From Thalassobaculum fulvum (GTDB lineage: Bacteria > Pseudomonadota > Alphaproteobacteria > Thalassobaculales > Thalassobaculaceae): a stretch of 64,000 bases of DNA. The notes beneath the pieces were generated by a model that ran no database searches, was not told the DNA's origin, and saw nothing but the letters and a program-made list of their open reading frames with translations. Below are positions 26,552-36,620 of this stretch, one piece after another. The first letter of the stretch is position 1. The number at the start of each line of letters is the position of its first letter. A program made the position numbers and the translations under genes. Location of the stretch: the NCBI RefSeq assembly GCF_014652915.1, contig NZ_BMZS01000013.1, forward strand, positions 62,001 to 126,000. The letters run 5' to 3'.

Positions 26552-28465
26552 TCAGGCGGCCCGGGCGGCGCGCCCGGCCGGAAGCCTGAACGCCACGCTG
26601 GTCCCTTCGCCGACCTGGCTCTCGATCCGGATCTCCGCCCCGATCGCCTCGGCCAGAGAGCGCACGATGGCGAGCCCGAGGCCGACGCCGTCGCGGGGGG
26701 CGGCCGACGGGTCGGAACCCTGCACGAACGGCTTGGTGACCTCGTCGATCATCGCCGGCGGGATGCCGCAGCCGTCGTCCCGGACCGTCACCCAGACGCC
26801 GCCGCTGCGGTCCGGCTCCACCGCCACCTCGATCGAGCCGCCGCGCTCGGTGAACTTCGCCGCGTTGGTCAGCAGGTTGACCAGGATCTGCTTGACCGCC
26901 CGGCGGTCGCTGCGGACGACCGGCGCTTCGATGTCGCAGGTCTTGGCCAGCACGACGCCGCGCGCCTCGCAGCGCGGGGCCACCAGCATCATCGCCTCGT
27001 CCACGATGTCGGCGATGACCAGGCGTTCCTCGACCATCTCGATCCGGCCGGATTCGATCCGGGCCAGGTCCAGCAGGTCGTCGATCAGTTCCAGGAGGTG
27101 GCTGGCGCTGGTCCGGACGTCGCGCACGTACTCTGCGTAGCGCGGGTGGCCGACCGGTCCGAACACCTCGGCCTGCATGATCTCGCTGAACCCCATGATC
27201 GCGTTCAGGGGGGTCCGCAGGTCGTGGCTCATGTTGGCGAGGAAGCGCGACTTCGCCCGGTTCGCCGACTGCGCCTCGACCATGGCCTCGTGCAGGCGCT
27301 GGACGTACTCGTGCTCGCGGGTCACGTCGGTGCCGGTGCCGCGGTAGCCGAGGAAGTCGCCGTCCTCGTCGAACACCGGCCGGCCGCGCAGCGAGATCTG
27401 GCGATGGCCTGACGGCACGACGAACCGCACGCGCCGCCCGTGGATCGGCCTGCGGTTCCGGGTGTCCTCCTCGAGCGCGTGGAAGCCCGGGTCGCTGCGG
27501 TCGTAGAACGGCAGTTCCGCCCGGGTTCGGCCGACAAACGCAGCGGTCGGGAGGCCCGTGGATTCGGTGAACCGCTCCGACACGAAGGTGATGCGGCCGT
27601 CGGCGTCGGATTCCCACACCCAGTCCGACGCGATGTCGATGATGTCGCGGAACCGCCGCTCGCTCTCGGCCAGCGCGGCGTTGCTCTGGACGGTCTCGGT
27701 GGCGTCCGTGACCATCCCGGACCACAGGACCGTGCCGTCTTCCAGGCGGCGCGGAGAGGCCTGGGCGCGCAGCCATCGCTGCCCGGCCTCGGGGTGCCGG
27801 ATCGGCAGCTTGGCGTGCCAGTCCTCGAGGCTGCGCGCCGAGGCGCGCAGGCTGTCCTCCAGACCGGCGCATTCGGCCACGCCGGTGATCTCCCGGACCG
27901 CCTCGCCCCAGTCGGCCGTGTAGCGTTCGGGGGCGAGCCCGGTCAGCTCGCGGATGCGCTCGCTCACATAGGTGCATTCGATCCGGTCGAGCGAATCGCG
28001 GCGGAGCTCGAAGATCGCACCGGGGATCGTCTTGGCCAGCGCCGCGAGCGTCGCCTCGGCGGAGCGCTCGCGGGTGACGTCCTCGTACAGCGTGACCAGG
28101 CCGCCGTCCGGCGTCGCGATGTCGTGGTAGCGGAGGGTCCGGTTGCCGAACGACAGGAACTCGCCGGTCGCCGGGCGTTCGCGGTGGCGGCTGTCGTGAC
28201 CGACCGGGTCGGGGCGGGCTGCGCTGCCGCGGGCCTGCCTGGCGCGCTCCAGGAGAACGTCGAACCGCAGCTTCCCGTCGAACGGCGCCACCTCGGCGAA
28301 CATCTCGCGGAACCGGGCGTTGGCGAGCACCAGCCGATCGTCGGCATCCCACACCGCCACGCCGATCCGGGTCTGCCCGAGCGCGAAGGCGAGGCGGCCC
28401 CACACCTCGTCGCCGTCACCGGCGCCGAGCAACAGGGAAGCGATAGGCGACGGTGTCGTCGTCAA
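26552..28465 (-). CDS. Triple-PAS sensor histidine kinase, cytosolic
   Basis: The protein is 637 aa with no membrane helix. Three PAS-type domains (about 25-135, 140-260 and 265-385) precede HisKA with His414 in 'LANMSHDLRTPLNAIMGF' and an ATPase with N-box 'VNLLTNAAKFTERGG', 'RDDGCGIPP' and 'GVGLGLAIV'. The H-box region is very like that of the kinase at 4.2-5.8 kb, suggesting related partners. There is no adjacent response regulator. The start codon is TTG with a weak ribosome site, so the exact N-terminus is uncertain. Confidence 0.88.
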   Translation of the reverse strand: MTTTPSPIASLLLGAGDGDEVWGRLAFALGQTRIGVAVWDADDRLVLANARFREMFAEVAPFDGKLRFDVLLERARQARGSAARPDPVGHDSRHRERPATGEFLSFGNRTLRYHDIATPDGGLVTLYEDVTRERSAEATLAALAKTIPGAIFELRRDSLDRIECTYVSERIRELTGLAPERYTADWGEAVREITGVAECAGLEDSLRASARSLEDWHAKLPIRHPEAGQRWLRAQASPRRLEDGTVLWSGMVTDATETVQSNAALAESERRFRDIIDIASDWVWESDADGRITFVSERFTESTGLPTAAFVGRTRAELPFYDRSDPGFHALEEDTRNRRPIHGRRVRFVVPSGHRQISLRGRPVFDEDGDFLGYRGTGTDVTREHEYVQRLHEAMVEAQSANRAKSRFLANMSHDLRTPLNAIMGFSEIMQAEVFGPVGHPRYAEYVRDVRTSASHLLELIDDLLDLARIESGRIEMVEERLVIADIVDEAMMLVAPRCEARGVVLAKTCDIEAPVVRSDRRAVKQILVNLLTNAAKFTERGGSIEVAVEPDRSGGVWVTVRDDGCGIPPAMIDEVTKPFVQGSDPSAAPRDGVGLGLAIVRSLAEAIGAEIRIESQVGEGTSVAFRLPAGRAARAA

Positions 28466-28556
28466 TTCGGACAGGCTCGTTTCGGTTGTTCAACGGCGCA
28501 GCATGCCACGCTACCCGTTAACGGTCCGTCAAGCCTGATCTTCGCGCTTCACGAAC

Positions 28557-29750
28557 CTATGAGGCGGCCAGCGAGCCGGCGAGGTATTCGATCGCGGCAT
28601 CGACGCCGCCTGCCCCGTGCGGAATGCCCTGCCGCTTGAGCTGGAGCTCGACGGTCGCCAGGCAACCCAGGATCATCGGCTCGTTCAGGTCGCCGAGGTG
28701 GCCGATCCGGAACACCTTGCCGTTGAGCCGCGAGAGACCGCCGCCGAGCGCCACGTTGGTTTCGGACAGGACCTTGCCGCGGAACGCGTTGGCGTCGAAG
28801 CCGGCCGGCATCTGCACGGCGGTCACCGAGTTCGACAGCGCCGCCTCGTCCTTGCCGAACAGGGTCGGGCCGTTGCCGCGGCCCCAGGCCCGCACCGCCC
28901 GTCGGGTCGCCTCGGCCAGCCGGGCGTGCCGCGCGAACACGTTGTCCAGGCCTTCCTCCAGCAGCAGGCGCAGGCCTTCGCGCATGGCGAAGAACAGGTG
29001 GCTGGGGGCGGTGCCGGCGAACCGCAGGCGGCCGTGGTCGCCGGTTTTGATCTCGTTCCAGTCGTAGTACTTGCGCGGCAGCTTCGCGGTCCTGGTCGCC
29101 TCGAGCGCCTTCTCGCTGGCGGCCGAGATGCCGAGCCCGACCGGCAGCATCAGCCCCTTCTGGGAGCCGGCGACCGCCACGTCAACGCCCCACTCGTCCA
29201 TCCGGAAGTCCATCGAGGCCAGCGACGAGATGGTGTCGACGATCAGCAGTGCCGGATGCCCGGCGGCCCGGATCGCCGCGCCGATGCCGGCGACGTCGTG
29301 GGTCATGCCGGTCGATGTCTCGTTGTGGACGACGGCCACCGCCTTGATGGTGCCGGCGGTGTCGGCCCGCAGCCGCTCCTCGACCCGGTTGGGGTCGGTC
29401 GCCCGGTCCCAGGGGTTCGCCAGAACCTCGACGGTCAGGCCGAAGGCCTTGCACATGTCCGCCCAGGACTCCGAGAACCGGCCGGTCTCGCACATCAGCA
29501 CGGTGTCGCCCGGCGAGCAGATGTTGGTCATCGCCGCTTCCCACGAGCCGTGGCCCGAGGAGGCGTAGATCATCACCTCGCCGTCGGTCTTCATGACCTT
29601 CTTCAGGTTGTCGCGGCACTCGACCTGGATCTCCCAGAACTCCGGGGTCATGAAGTCGAGGGCCGGCCGGTGCATGGCCTGCAGGATGCGGTCCGGGATG
29701 TTGGTCGGACCGGGGATGTTCAGGAACTGGCGTCCGGCGAGACGGCTCAT
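28557..29750 (-). CDS. Serine--glyoxylate aminotransferase (class V PLP enzyme)
   Basis: The protein is 397 aa. It begins with the typical 'FLNIPGPTNIPDRIL' and has 'YASSGHGSWEAAMTN', 'VVHNETSTGM', 'VDTISSLASMDFRMDEWGVD' and the PLP lysine Lys198 in 'AGSQKGLMLPVG'. The family transfers the amino group of serine (or alanine) to glyoxylate, making glycine and hydroxypyruvate, as in serine-cycle and glyoxylate detoxification. It starts 4 bp after the DUF1330 gene, so they form an operon. No other serine-cycle gene is visible. Confidence 0.9.
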   Translation of the reverse strand: MSRLAGRQFLNIPGPTNIPDRILQAMHRPALDFMTPEFWEIQVECRDNLKKVMKTDGEVMIYASSGHGSWEAAMTNICSPGDTVLMCETGRFSESWADMCKAFGLTVEVLANPWDRATDPNRVEERLRADTAGTIKAVAVVHNETSTGMTHDVAGIGAAIRAAGHPALLIVDTISSLASMDFRMDEWGVDVAVAGSQKGLMLPVGLGISAASEKALEATRTAKLPRKYYDWNEIKTGDHGRLRFAGTAPSHLFFAMREGLRLLLEEGLDNVFARHARLAEATRRAVRAWGRGNGPTLFGKDEAALSNSVTAVQMPAGFDANAFRGKVLSETNVALGGGLSRLNGKVFRIGHLGDLNEPMILGCLATVELQLKRQGIPHGAGGVDAAIEYLAGSLAAS

Positions 29751-29754
29751 CGGC

Positions 29755-30048
29755 TTACTCCATCCCCTCGATCAGCATGGAGCGGCTGACCGCGGCGCGG
29801 TGCCGGATGGCCAGCGGCCCGGCGTATTCCGGCGAGCGGTACCAGGCCCTGGCCTGCTCCAGGCTCGGGAACCGCAGGACCACGACGCGGCCGAGCGGCG
29901 GCTCGCCCTCCAGGGTCTCCACGACGCCGCCGCGCGCCAGGTACTCGCCGCCGTACTGGGCGATGGTGGCCGGCACCTGGGCCTTGTACTCCTCGTAGGC
30001 GACCGGATCCTTCACGTCGACCTGCGCGACGACATAGGCGTATGGCAT
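29755..30048 (-). CDS. DUF1330 protein
   Basis: The protein is 97 aa. The ferredoxin-like dimeric alpha-beta family is shown by 'AYVVAQVDVKDPVAYEEYKAQ', 'GGEYLARGG', 'RVVVLRFPSLEQARAWYRSPEY' and 'RHRAAVSRSMLIEG'. Function in the family is unknown. It has a GGGAGA ribosome site and is the first gene of a two-gene unit with the serine-glyoxylate aminotransferase. Confidence 0.88.
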   Translation of the reverse strand: MPYAYVVAQVDVKDPVAYEEYKAQVPATIAQYGGEYLARGGVVETLEGEPPLGRVVVLRFPSLEQARAWYRSPEYAGPLAIRHRAAVSRSMLIEGME

Positions 30049-30153
30049 GGCGTTCTCCCGGGGGCGTCCTGGTCTGGGCAGGCATCCTGGCCGATATCCG
30101 CGGCGGCGTGGGATGAAAAACTCTCATCCGCGCATGAGCTTGATTAGGGGGTG

Positions 30154-30277
30154 GCGGCGGGTGGGTCCCGGCTCGCCGCTCCACGTCGGCCGGGATGACG
30201 TCGGTACGGAGGTCTACCGCCACCCTCCCTGTCGTCATCCCGGGCAAGCGCAGCGCGACCCGGGACCCACCCGCCGC
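30154..30277. repeat. Intergenic palindromic repeat, copy B
   Basis: A perfect 18-bp inverted repeat (arms 30154-30171 and 30260-30277, GCGGCGGGTGGGTCCCGG) encloses a second inverted pair GGGATGACG/CGTCATCCC. The whole could fold into a long hairpin. It sits between glnE and the DUF1330 gene and matches copy A at 22498-22621. It may stabilise mRNA ends or act as a terminator. Confidence 0.75.
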
Positions 30278-30292
30278 TTCGGCCCCCGCCGC

Positions 30293-33253
30293 CTACTCCG
30301 GCGCCTCGCCGATGTGACGGGCGAAGGCGGCGCGGACGGTCTCGCTCATCTTCTCGATGTTGCGCTGCAGGCTCGGGAAGTCGACGGCCCGGCCGGTGCG
30401 GGCGAGCCGGCGCTTCAGCGCCTCGGGCGCGGTCTCCGGGTCGAAGTCGCGCCCGACGGTGAGCCGCAGCAGGCCCTGCAGGTTGCGCCAGATCCGGGTC
30501 GCTGCCGCCAGGAACCGGGCCTCCTCGTCGTCCAGCACGCCGGCGGCGCCGAGCCGGCGGAACGCCTCGGCGGTGTTGCCGTCCAGCACCGCCGGGTGGC
30601 GGTGCGCCTCGCGCAGCTGCAGGTACTGGGCGATGAACTCCAGGTCCAGCAGGCCGCCGCGCCAGTGCTTGACCTCCCACGGGCTGGACGAGCGGTGCTG
30701 CTTGGCGGTGCGCGTCCGCATCGCCTGGACCGCGGCCAGCAGCTCGCCGGGATCGCGCTCGGCGGTCAGGATCGAGCGGACGGTCCCGTCGATCCGGGCC
30801 CGCAGAGCGGGCGTCCCGGCGACCACCCGGCCGCGGGTCAGCGCCATGTGCTCGAAGATCCAGGCGTCGTGGGTGTAGTAGTGCTCGAAAGTGTCCAGCC
30901 CGATCGCCAGCGGCCCCTTGTTGCCGGTCGGCCGCAGCCGCATGTCGATCTCGTACAGCGCGCCCTCGGCGGTCTTGGCCGACAGAGCGGCCAGCAGGCG
31001 CTGGCTGAGGCGGATGTTGTAGGCCGAGGTCATCAGCGGCTTGGGGCCGTCCGACTCGCGGTCCAGCGGGGTGTCGTAGACGAACACCAGGTCCAGGTCG
31101 GAGCCGTGGGTCAGCTCGCGGCCGCCGTACTTGCCGAGCGCCAGCACCGCGATCGCCGGCGAGCCGGCGTCGGGGAGCCGGCCGTGGCGCTCCGCGAACT
31201 CGTCCTCCACCACCGGCAGCAGCGACCGGATGGTGGCGTCGGCGATGTCGGAGAAGGTCTCGCCGGCGTGGTCGGCGTCGAGATGCGCCTGGATGATCTG
31301 CACGCCGACCTGGAACCGCCGGTCGCCGGTCCAGCGCCGCGCGGTGTCGAGCGCAACCTCGTAGTCCTCGACGACCGCGAGATGACTGTCGAGCTCGGCG
31401 GCCAGCGCGTCGGCGTCGGGCAGCGGGCGCATCACGTCGTGGGTCAGCACGCCCTCGAACAGCGCCGGCTCGCGGCCGAGCTGCGAGGCCAGCGACGGCG
31501 CCATGCCGAGGATCTCGGCCATCACCTCGATCAGCGCCGGGTTGGCGTGGAACAGGCTGAAGATCTGGACCCCGGCCGGCAGTGCCTCCAGGAACCGGTC
31601 GAACCGGCGGAACGCCTGGTCGGGCTGCGGCATCCGGCCGAGCGCGTCCAGCAGCGCCGGGGTCAGCTCGGTCAGCAGCTGGCGCGACCGCTCGCTGCGG
31701 GTTGCGCGGGTGTGGCCGCGGTGCCAGTCGCGGACGGTCTCGGCGACCGCGCCCGGGTCCTCGAAGCCGAGGCCGGCGAGCGTGGCCACGGTCTCCGGGT
31801 CGTTGTCGGTGCCGGTGAACACCAGGCTCCCGGCCTCGCGTGTCGGAATGGACAAGGCGGGGGCCTCCTCGAACAGCCGGGCGTAGTGGTAGGCGACCGT
31901 GTGCAGGTGGTGCGCGAGATCGCCGCGAAAGCCCTTGGGGTCCTCGTAGCCGAGGAAGGCCGCGAAGCGGTCCAACTCGGCCGGGTCGTCCGGCAGGATC
32001 TGGGTCTGCTTGTCGTCGACCATCTGCAGCCGGTGCTCGACCTTGCGCAGGAACCGGTAGGCCAGCTTCAGCGTGCCGGCGACCTCGCCGCGCACCCGGC
32101 CGGCGTCGACCAGCGCGGCCAGGGCGTCCTCGGTCCCGCGCACCCTGAGGCGGGCGTCGCGGCCGCCCCAGATCAGCTGCTGGGTCTGGGCGAAGAACTC
32201 GATCTCGCGGATGCCGCCGCGGCCGAGCTTGACGTTCTGGCCCTCGGCCTTGATCGCGATGCCCTTCTTGTGGGCCGCGATCTGCCGCTTGATCGAGTGC
32301 ACGTCCTGGATCGCCGCGAAGTCCAGGTGCCGGCGCCACACGAACGGCCTGAGCGCGCGCAGGAAGGCGTCGGCCGACTCCGGGTCGCTGGCGACCGGCC
32401 GGGCCTTGATCATCGCCGCCCGCTCCCAGTTCTGCCCCATGCTCTCGTAGTAGGTTTCGGCCGCGGTCATCGAGACCGCCGGGGGCGTCGAGTTGGGGTC
32501 GGGGCGCAGCCGCAGGTCGGTGCGGAACACGTAGCCGTCGGCGGAGCGCTCCTCCATCAGCTTGACCATCGTGCGGGTGGCGTTGACGAAGGCCTGCCGC
32601 AGCTCCCAGTGCTCGGCATAGGCCGGCAGGGCGTCGTCGTAGAGCACGATCAGGTCGATGTCGCTGGAGTAGTTGAGCTCCCGCGCGCCCATCTTGCCCA
32701 TCGCCAGGCAGACCAGTCCGGAGCCGAGCAGCGGGTCCTCGGCGTCCGGGTCGAGCGGCAGCTTGTTGCGCCGGATCTGCTCCAGCAGGGCGTGCCGCCA
32801 GGACACCTCGAGGCCGCGGTCGGCGGCGCCGGTGATGGCGTCGGTGACCTGGATCAGGTTCCACTGGTTGGCGATGTCGGCGAGCGCGATGGTGACCGCG
32901 GCGCGGCGCTTGGCGACCCGCAGGGCCTTCATGATCGCGTCGGCGCCGTCGCGCGGATCGATCGCCGCGAAGTCCGACCAGACCCGGGCGATGGCGGCGT
33001 CGACCCCGTCGCGGAACGCGCCGACCACGAACGCCTGCTCGCGCAGCATCTCGCGGGTCAGGTAGGGGGAATGCGCCACGATACCCTCGACGAGGGCGCG
33101 GGTGCCGGCGTCCTCCAGGGCGGCCAGGGCGGCGTCGCGGTCCTCGGAACCGGACAGTTCCGCGGCGCGTTCCTGCCAGCGTTCGAGGCCGACGCGAACG
33201 GCGTTCGGGTCGGTCGGGACCGGAGGCGTCCGGGGCTGCAGTTTGAAGCTCAA
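30293..33253 (-). CDS. glnE: Bifunctional glutamine synthetase adenylyltransferase/deadenylylase
   Basis: The protein is 986 aa, normal for GlnE. Two nucleotidyltransferase domains carry the duplicated motif: 'MGKMGARELNYSSDIDLIVLYD' in the N-terminal half (deadenylylase) and 'LGKYGGRELTHGSDLDLVFVYD' in the C-terminal half (adenylylase), each shown here only to its key G-x-G-(A/G)-R-E-L and D-x-D residues. The enzyme tunes glutamine synthetase to nitrogen status under PII control. The start is TTG with a weak site; it is divergent from the AsmA-like gene. Confidence 0.95.
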   Translation of the reverse strand: MSFKLQPRTPPVPTDPNAVRVGLERWQERAAELSGSEDRDAALAALEDAGTRALVEGIVAHSPYLTREMLREQAFVVGAFRDGVDAAIARVWSDFAAIDPRDGADAIMKALRVAKRRAAVTIALADIANQWNLIQVTDAITGAADRGLEVSWRHALLEQIRRNKLPLDPDAEDPLLGSGLVCLAMGKMGARELNYSSDIDLIVLYDDALPAYAEHWELRQAFVNATRTMVKLMEERSADGYVFRTDLRLRPDPNSTPPAVSMTAAETYYESMGQNWERAAMIKARPVASDPESADAFLRALRPFVWRRHLDFAAIQDVHSIKRQIAAHKKGIAIKAEGQNVKLGRGGIREIEFFAQTQQLIWGGRDARLRVRGTEDALAALVDAGRVRGEVAGTLKLAYRFLRKVEHRLQMVDDKQTQILPDDPAELDRFAAFLGYEDPKGFRGDLAHHLHTVAYHYARLFEEAPALSIPTREAGSLVFTGTDNDPETVATLAGLGFEDPGAVAETVRDWHRGHTRATRSERSRQLLTELTPALLDALGRMPQPDQAFRRFDRFLEALPAGVQIFSLFHANPALIEVMAEILGMAPSLASQLGREPALFEGVLTHDVMRPLPDADALAAELDSHLAVVEDYEVALDTARRWTGDRRFQVGVQIIQAHLDADHAGETFSDIADATIRSLLPVVEDEFAERHGRLPDAGSPAIAVLALGKYGGRELTHGSDLDLVFVYDTPLDRESDGPKPLMTSAYNIRLSQRLLAALSAKTAEGALYEIDMRLRPTGNKGPLAIGLDTFEHYYTHDAWIFEHMALTRGRVVAGTPALRARIDGTVRSILTAERDPGELLAAVQAMRTRTAKQHRSSSPWEVKHWRGGLLDLEFIAQYLQLREAHRHPAVLDGNTAEAFRRLGAAGVLDDEEARFLAAATRIWRNLQGLLRLTVGRDFDPETAPEALKRRLARTGRAVDFPSLQRNIEKMSETVRAAFARHIGEAPE

Positions 33254-33419
33254 CTCGGTCTCGGCGCGCTGGTTCGAAGTCGGTTGGAGAGTGAGGAGTT
33301 CCGCGCGCCCGGGTCAAGCCGGAGCGTCGCACGGTCGCGCTCGGCGGGCGTCGTAGGCGGAGGAGGAACGTGCTATCAGGGCAGACCGCCCAACGACCCG
33401 CCAACGGGGTTCGCTACCC

Positions 33420-36400
33420 GTGATCCATCGCGTCGCCGTCGTCTGCCTGGAGGTCCTGCTGGCGCTGGTCGTCGGCCTGGTGCTGGCCGTCCTGGTCCTG
33501 GTATGGCGGCTGTCGGAAGGTCCGATCGTGCTCGACGGGCTGCGGCCCTATGTCGAGACGATGCTGAGCCCGCCGGGGATCGGCTTCCGGACCGAGGTGG
33601 GCGGCACGCAGGTCGCGTGGAGCGGCTGGAACCATGCCCTCGATCTGGTCGCGCAGGATGTCCGGCTGGTCGAGCCGGACGGCACCGAAAGCGTCCGGAT
33701 CGACCGGGTGGCGGTCGCCCTCAGTCCGAAGGCGCTGCTGGCCGGGCGGCTGGCGCCGAAGCGGATCGACGTTCTGGACCCCCGGATCGTCGTGACCAGG
33801 ACCGCCGAAGGCGGCTGGCGGCTGGTTCCGGAAGCCGCGGAGCAGGCCGAGGACGCAGGGGAGTTCGACCTGGCGCGCCTGTTGCGGGCGTTCTCCGGCG
33901 CCGAGCCCGGCGGTCCGCTGTCGGACTTGCTGGAGATCGACGTGTCGGGCGCCGACGTCCGGCTGATCGACGATCGGCGGGGCTACGCGATCGAGGCGAA
34001 CGAGGTCTCCATGGCCCTGCTGCGAACCCGCGAGGGCCTCGCGTTCCACGGCGACGGGACCGTGCTGTGGGACGGCGGCGCCCGAACCCCGCTGGAGGTC
34101 CACGGCGGCTACCAGCGCGAGGCCGGGCGGCTCCGCGTGGAGGCCCTGGTGCGCCGGTTGCCGGTGGCGGCGCTGGCCTCCCTGGATCCGACGCTGGCCG
34201 CGCTGGGCGGCGTGGCGGTGCCGGTCAGCGGCACGATCCGGGCGGAGTCCGGGATATCCGGCGAGGGGCTGTCGGCCTCGGCGGAGATCGAGGTCGGTGC
34301 CGGGACCGTGACGGTCCCGGGCCTGCTCGACCGGCCGGTCGATGTCGCCGGGGCGTCGGTGTCCGGGGTTCTCAAGCCGGGTCTCGACGGTGCCGAGCTC
34401 GAGCTGAAGCTGGATCTCGGCGGGCCGACCCTCGAGGTCGGGGCGGTGGCGGTTCGGAGCGGTTCCGGCTACGGGGTGACGGTCGACGGGACCGCGCAGT
34501 CGGTGCCGGTCGACGACCTGAAGCGCTACTGGCCCGAGACGGTCGGCGAAGCGGCGCGCGAATGGGTCACCGGCAATCTCCTGGACGGCACCGTGCCGCG
34601 CGCGACCGTCCGGGCGGCCGGCTGGCTGGACCCTGCCGACCCCGGCACGACGCGCCTCGACGAACTCGGCGGGCGCATCGACTTCAGCGGCGTGACCACC
34701 CACTACTTCCGGCCGCTGCCGCCGGCGACCGGCGTGCACGGCGTCGCCGAGTACGACGCCCGGAGCTTCGACATCGCGATCGCCGGCGGTCGTCTCGGGC
34801 GGCTGGAGATCGACCCCTCGATCGTCAGGATCCGCGATCTGGACACCGACAACGAGAAGGCGGCGATCGACGTCGCCGCCCGCGGCCCGGTGCTCGACGC
34901 CCTTAAGGTCATCGATCACGAGCCGCTCGGCTATCCGACCAGGCTCGGGCTGAAGCTCGACGGGGTCGCCGGGCAGGCCGGCGTCCGGCTGCGGTTCGAG
35001 CTGCCGCTGATCAAGGATCTGAAGATCGAGCAGGTCAAGCTGGCGGCCGCGGCCAACCTCGCCGATGTCGACCTTCCCGAGGTGGTCGCCGGGCACGACC
35101 TGCGGGACGCCGACCTGACGCTCGACCTGAACGGCGCCGGCATGAAGCTGAACGGCACCGGGACGGTCCTGGGGACCAGGGCCGAGGTGTCGCTCGACCA
35201 GCGCTTCCACAAGCGCGGGGCCTACACCAGCCGCAGCCGTATCCGGACCATGGCCGACCGCGAGCGGCTGGCCGCCTTCGGCCTCGACCTCGGCGACCGG
35301 ATCGGCGGGCAGGCGGCGGTCGACGCCCAGGTCGAGGTGCGCCCCGACGGCGCGGAGACGGTCACCATCACGGCGGATCTGCAGGACACCCGGCTGACCG
35401 TCGACGAACTCGGCTGGGAGAAGCCCGCCGGTTCCAGCGGCATCCTGCGGGCCAGGCTGGGGATGCGCGACGGCAATCCGGTCTCGGTCGACGCCTTCGA
35501 CATGAAGGCCGGCGACATGGCGGCGCTGGCGACCGCGGCGCTCGGGCCCGGCGGCGTGCCGCAGGTCATCGACTTCGAGCGCCTGAAGATCGGCAGGACC
35601 GACGCGGCCGGGCGGGTCGAGCGCATCGGGCCCGGCGACTGGCGGGTGGCGTTGCGGGGCAGCGTCATCGACCTGTCGCCGATCGTCGACCCGGAGCAGG
35701 ACGAGACTGCCGCCGACCGGGCGGCGACCACCCCGGACGAGCCGGACGGTACCCAGACGCTCGATCTCAGGGTCGCCGCCGACACCCTGATGGTCACCCG
35801 CAAGGCCCCGGTGACGCGGGCCACCCTGGCGGTCCGGCGGGTCGGCAAGCGCATCGAGTCGCTCGACCTGCGCGGGCGCGTGGGAGAGGGCTACGCGACC
35901 GTGACGGTCCTGCCGGTGGACGGCGAGCGGCGGCTGACCCTGCGGGCCGAGGATGCCGGCGAGTTCCTGAGTGCCTTCGACATCGTCGAGACGATCCGTG
36001 GCGGGCGGCTCGGCGTCGACGGCGTGGTGAACGGCGACGGGCTGACCGACGACCTCGCGATGACCGCCCGGATCGACGAATACCGCGTGGTCAACGCCCC
36101 GGTGCTGGCCCAGGTCCTGTCGGTGGCGTCGTTCACCGGGCTGGCCGACACGCTGCGCGGCGACGGCATCCGGTTCAGCCGCCTGCGGGTCGATCTGAGC
36201 ATGACGCCGGAGCGCATCGAGGCGCGTAACGGCATCGCCTACGGACCCGGTCTCGGCCTCAAGGTCGAGGGGGCATACGACCGCACCTCGGAGCTGATCG
36301 ACTTCGTCGGCCTGCTCGCCCCGGCGTACTCGCTGTCCCGGCTGATCGACAAGATCCCGGTGTTCGGCCAGCTGCTGACCGGCGGCGAGGGCGAGGGCCT

Positions 36401-36593
36401 GCTGGCCACCGAGTTCCGGGTCCGCGGCAAGATCGACGATCCGCAGGTCGCGGTGAATCCGCTGACCGCGCTCGCCCCCGGCTTCCTGCGCGAGTTGGTG
36501 TCGACCGCCGAGCGCCCGGCCGACGCCCCGGTCGTCGAGCCGCCGCCCCCGCCGGCGGCGCAACCCGGGCAGCGCGAGGACCGCGGGCGGTAG
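33420..36593 (+). CDS. AsmA/YhdP-like (DUF3971) envelope lipid-transport protein
   Basis: The protein is 1057 aa. A single N-terminal membrane helix (about 4-29) is followed by a very long beta-rich periplasmic region. The second half has the DUF3971/AsmA-C signature, with 'DVDLPEVVAGHDLRDADLTLDLNGAGMKL'-type repeats and 'GEGLLATEFRVRGKIDDPQVAVNPLTALAPGFLREL' near the C-terminus. Family members (YhdP, TamB, AsmA) are thought to bridge the periplasm and move phospholipid to the outer membrane. The start is GTG at 33420. It ends convergent to tyrS. Confidence 0.87.
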   Translation: MIHRVAVVCLEVLLALVVGLVLAVLVLVWRLSEGPIVLDGLRPYVETMLSPPGIGFRTEVGGTQVAWSGWNHALDLVAQDVRLVEPDGTESVRIDRVAVALSPKALLAGRLAPKRIDVLDPRIVVTRTAEGGWRLVPEAAEQAEDAGEFDLARLLRAFSGAEPGGPLSDLLEIDVSGADVRLIDDRRGYAIEANEVSMALLRTREGLAFHGDGTVLWDGGARTPLEVHGGYQREAGRLRVEALVRRLPVAALASLDPTLAALGGVAVPVSGTIRAESGISGEGLSASAEIEVGAGTVTVPGLLDRPVDVAGASVSGVLKPGLDGAELELKLDLGGPTLEVGAVAVRSGSGYGVTVDGTAQSVPVDDLKRYWPETVGEAAREWVTGNLLDGTVPRATVRAAGWLDPADPGTTRLDELGGRIDFSGVTTHYFRPLPPATGVHGVAEYDARSFDIAIAGGRLGRLEIDPSIVRIRDLDTDNEKAAIDVAARGPVLDALKVIDHEPLGYPTRLGLKLDGVAGQAGVRLRFELPLIKDLKIEQVKLAAAANLADVDLPEVVAGHDLRDADLTLDLNGAGMKLNGTGTVLGTRAEVSLDQRFHKRGAYTSRSRIRTMADRERLAAFGLDLGDRIGGQAAVDAQVEVRPDGAETVTITADLQDTRLTVDELGWEKPAGSSGILRARLGMRDGNPVSVDAFDMKAGDMAALATAALGPGGVPQVIDFERLKIGRTDAAGRVERIGPGDWRVALRGSVIDLSPIVDPEQDETAADRAATTPDEPDGTQTLDLRVAADTLMVTRKAPVTRATLAVRRVGKRIESLDLRGRVGEGYATVTVLPVDGERRLTLRAEDAGEFLSAFDIVETIRGGRLGVDGVVNGDGLTDDLAMTARIDEYRVVNAPVLAQVLSVASFTGLADTLRGDGIRFSRLRVDLSMTPERIEARNGIAYGPGLGLKVEGAYDRTSELIDFVGLLAPAYSLSRLIDKIPVFGQLLTGGEGEGLLATEFRVRGKIDDPQVAVNPLTALAPGFLRELVSTAERPADAPVVEPPPPPAAQPGQREDRGR

Positions 36594-36615
36594 CCGGTTT
36601 CCGGCGCGCCCGCGG
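36581..36615. terminator. Bidirectional hairpin between the AsmA-like gene and tyrS
   Basis: CCGCGGGC (36581-36588) pairs with GCCCGCGG (36608-36615), and inside it GCCGG-TTT-CCGGC forms a nested hairpin. It spans the gap between two convergent genes. There is no T-run, as is common in very GC-rich genomes. Confidence 0.5.
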
Positions 36616-36620
36616 CGGCG

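Noticed and set aside
30047..34906. Open frame of 1619 codons on the plus strand
   Set aside because: It is antisense to glnE and runs into a different frame of the AsmA-like gene; its composition is repetitive Gly/Arg/Val and it shows no family motif. Long antisense frames are expected at this GC content.
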